A stretch of 5,959 nt of DNA from an uncultured Lachnospiraceae bacterium. GTDB taxonomy: Bacteria; Bacillota; Clostridia; Lachnospirales; Lachnospiraceae. The translations under genes and the position numbers were made by a program. The DNA lies in NCBI GenBank assembly GCA_902795625.1, contig CADBLW010000304.1, positions 1 to 5,959 of the forward strand, given 5' to 3'. The notes beneath the pieces are model-generated. The model searched no databases. It worked only from the letters and a program-made list of their open reading frames with translations, and was not told the origin of the DNA. This document shows, piece after piece, positions 5,824-5,959 of the stretch (position 1 is the first letter of the stretch; every line of letters begins with the position of its first letter).

Positions 5824-5848
5824 ATAGCACAAGGTTTTTCCGTTGTGC
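5824..5848. repeat. Inverted repeat overlapping the -35 of the right-edge promoter
   Basis: GCACAA (5827-5832) followed by GG, five T, CC, one unpaired G and then TTGTGC (5843-5848) makes an inverted repeat whose right arm is the -35 hexamer of the next promoter. It begins with ATAGCACAAG, which is identical to 1681-1690. Its place over the -35 suits an operator, but no regulator is identified. Confidence 0.45.
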
Positions 5849-5871
5849 GCAGGTGCTTTGTGTGGTAAACT
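5843..5871 (+). promoter_or_regulatory. Promoter of the gene beyond the right edge
   Basis: The -35 is TTGTGC (5843-5848), the spacer is 17 bases, and the -10 is TAAACT (5866-5871), preceded by TG-n. The surrounding TGTGGTAAACTGTA closely matches TGTGGTATACTGTA at the minus-strand promoter at 816-821. Transcription should begin near 5878. Confidence 0.65.
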
Positions 5872-5884
5872 GTATGGGAATTCA

Positions 5885-5933
5885 GTCGGCCCTTCACGGC
5901 GCGGGAAAGGATCCCTGCCGGGCGGAAACCGAC
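5885..5933 (+). other. Strongly foldable 5' leader of the downstream gene
   Basis: GTCGGCCC (5885-5892) can pair with GGGC (5920-5923) and CGAC (5930-5933) around a GGAAAC bulge. Inside, GGC (5898-5900) pairs with GCC (5917-5919) and GGGA (5903-5906) with TCCC (5912-5915). The result is one long interrupted stem ending 12 bases before the RBS. I do not recognise a known riboswitch consensus in it. It could be a regulatory leader or simple GC-rich folding. Confidence 0.4.
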
Positions 5934-5945
5934 AAGAGATACCTG

Positions 5946-5951
5946 TGGAGG
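5946..5951 (+). promoter_or_regulatory. Ribosome binding site of a gene starting at or just past the window edge
   Basis: TGGAGG (5946-5951) is followed by eight bases up to the window end, so the start codon must begin at about 5959 or just after it. Together with the promoter at 5843-5871 this implies a separately transcribed rightward gene whose identity is not visible. Confidence 0.6.
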
Positions 5952-5959
5952 TTAACGGA

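Noticed and set aside
5356..5832. Minus-strand open frame of 158 codons covering the operon terminator
   Set aside because: It would read through the terminator hairpin and antisense to a real gene, and no RBS is evident at its start.
1..5959. Mobile element, phage or tRNA signatures
   Set aside because: No transposase or integrase motifs, terminal inverted repeats, attachment-like duplications or tRNA-like cloverleaf sequence were seen.

Overview
The window looks like chromosomal DNA from a Gram-positive, low-to-mid GC Firmicute of the Clostridia, most likely a Lachnospiraceae-type gut bacterium. The basis is strong AGGAGG-type ribosome binding sites, TTG and GTG starts, classical sigma-A promoters, intrinsic terminators, and a bifunctional GT2/GtrA protein next to a phosphodiester glycosidase. 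The taxonomic assignment is inference from gene content and style, not a search result.

Layout. Positions 1-233 hold the 3' end of an esterase-D/tributyrin-esterase type alpha/beta hydrolase, closed by an intrinsic terminator (253-294). A convergent gene on the minus strand (314-742, 142 aa) encodes a small protein whose core resembles a free-standing translation-factor domain-2 beta barrel. It has its own strong promoter (816-844) and a good RBS. A second promoter (909-936), pointing right, starts a four-gene same-strand cluster: a PAP2 lipid phosphatase (1025-1666), a GT2 glycosyltransferase fused to a GtrA membrane domain (1708-2832), an exported or membrane-anchored phosphodiester glycosidase of the NAGPA family (2832-3926), and a large single-pass membrane protein with a disordered, charged cytoplasmic N-terminus and a long extracellular part (4000-5715). 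An intrinsic terminator follows at 5746-5781. The right edge (5843-5959) carries a promoter, a strongly foldable leader and an RBS for a gene that begins just outside the window.

Function as a unit. The GT2/GtrA protein probably charges undecaprenyl phosphate with a sugar and helps move it across the membrane. The PAP2 enzyme probably dephosphorylates a lipid (di)phosphate such as the undecaprenyl carrier. The NAGPA-type enzyme probably cleaves a sugar-1-phosphodiester outside the membrane. The fourth protein faces the same compartment. Together they suggest an envelope-glycopolymer decoration or trimming operon. The family assignments of the first three genes are well supported by motifs; the joint role is inference.

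The main points for a second look are the stand-alone EF-Tu-domain-2-like protein, the unrecognised fourth operon protein with its 33-bp tandem repeats, a repeated TATAGCACA-type motif and inverted repeat in the PAP2-GT2 junction that recurs near 5795-5833, and the structured leader at the right edge.
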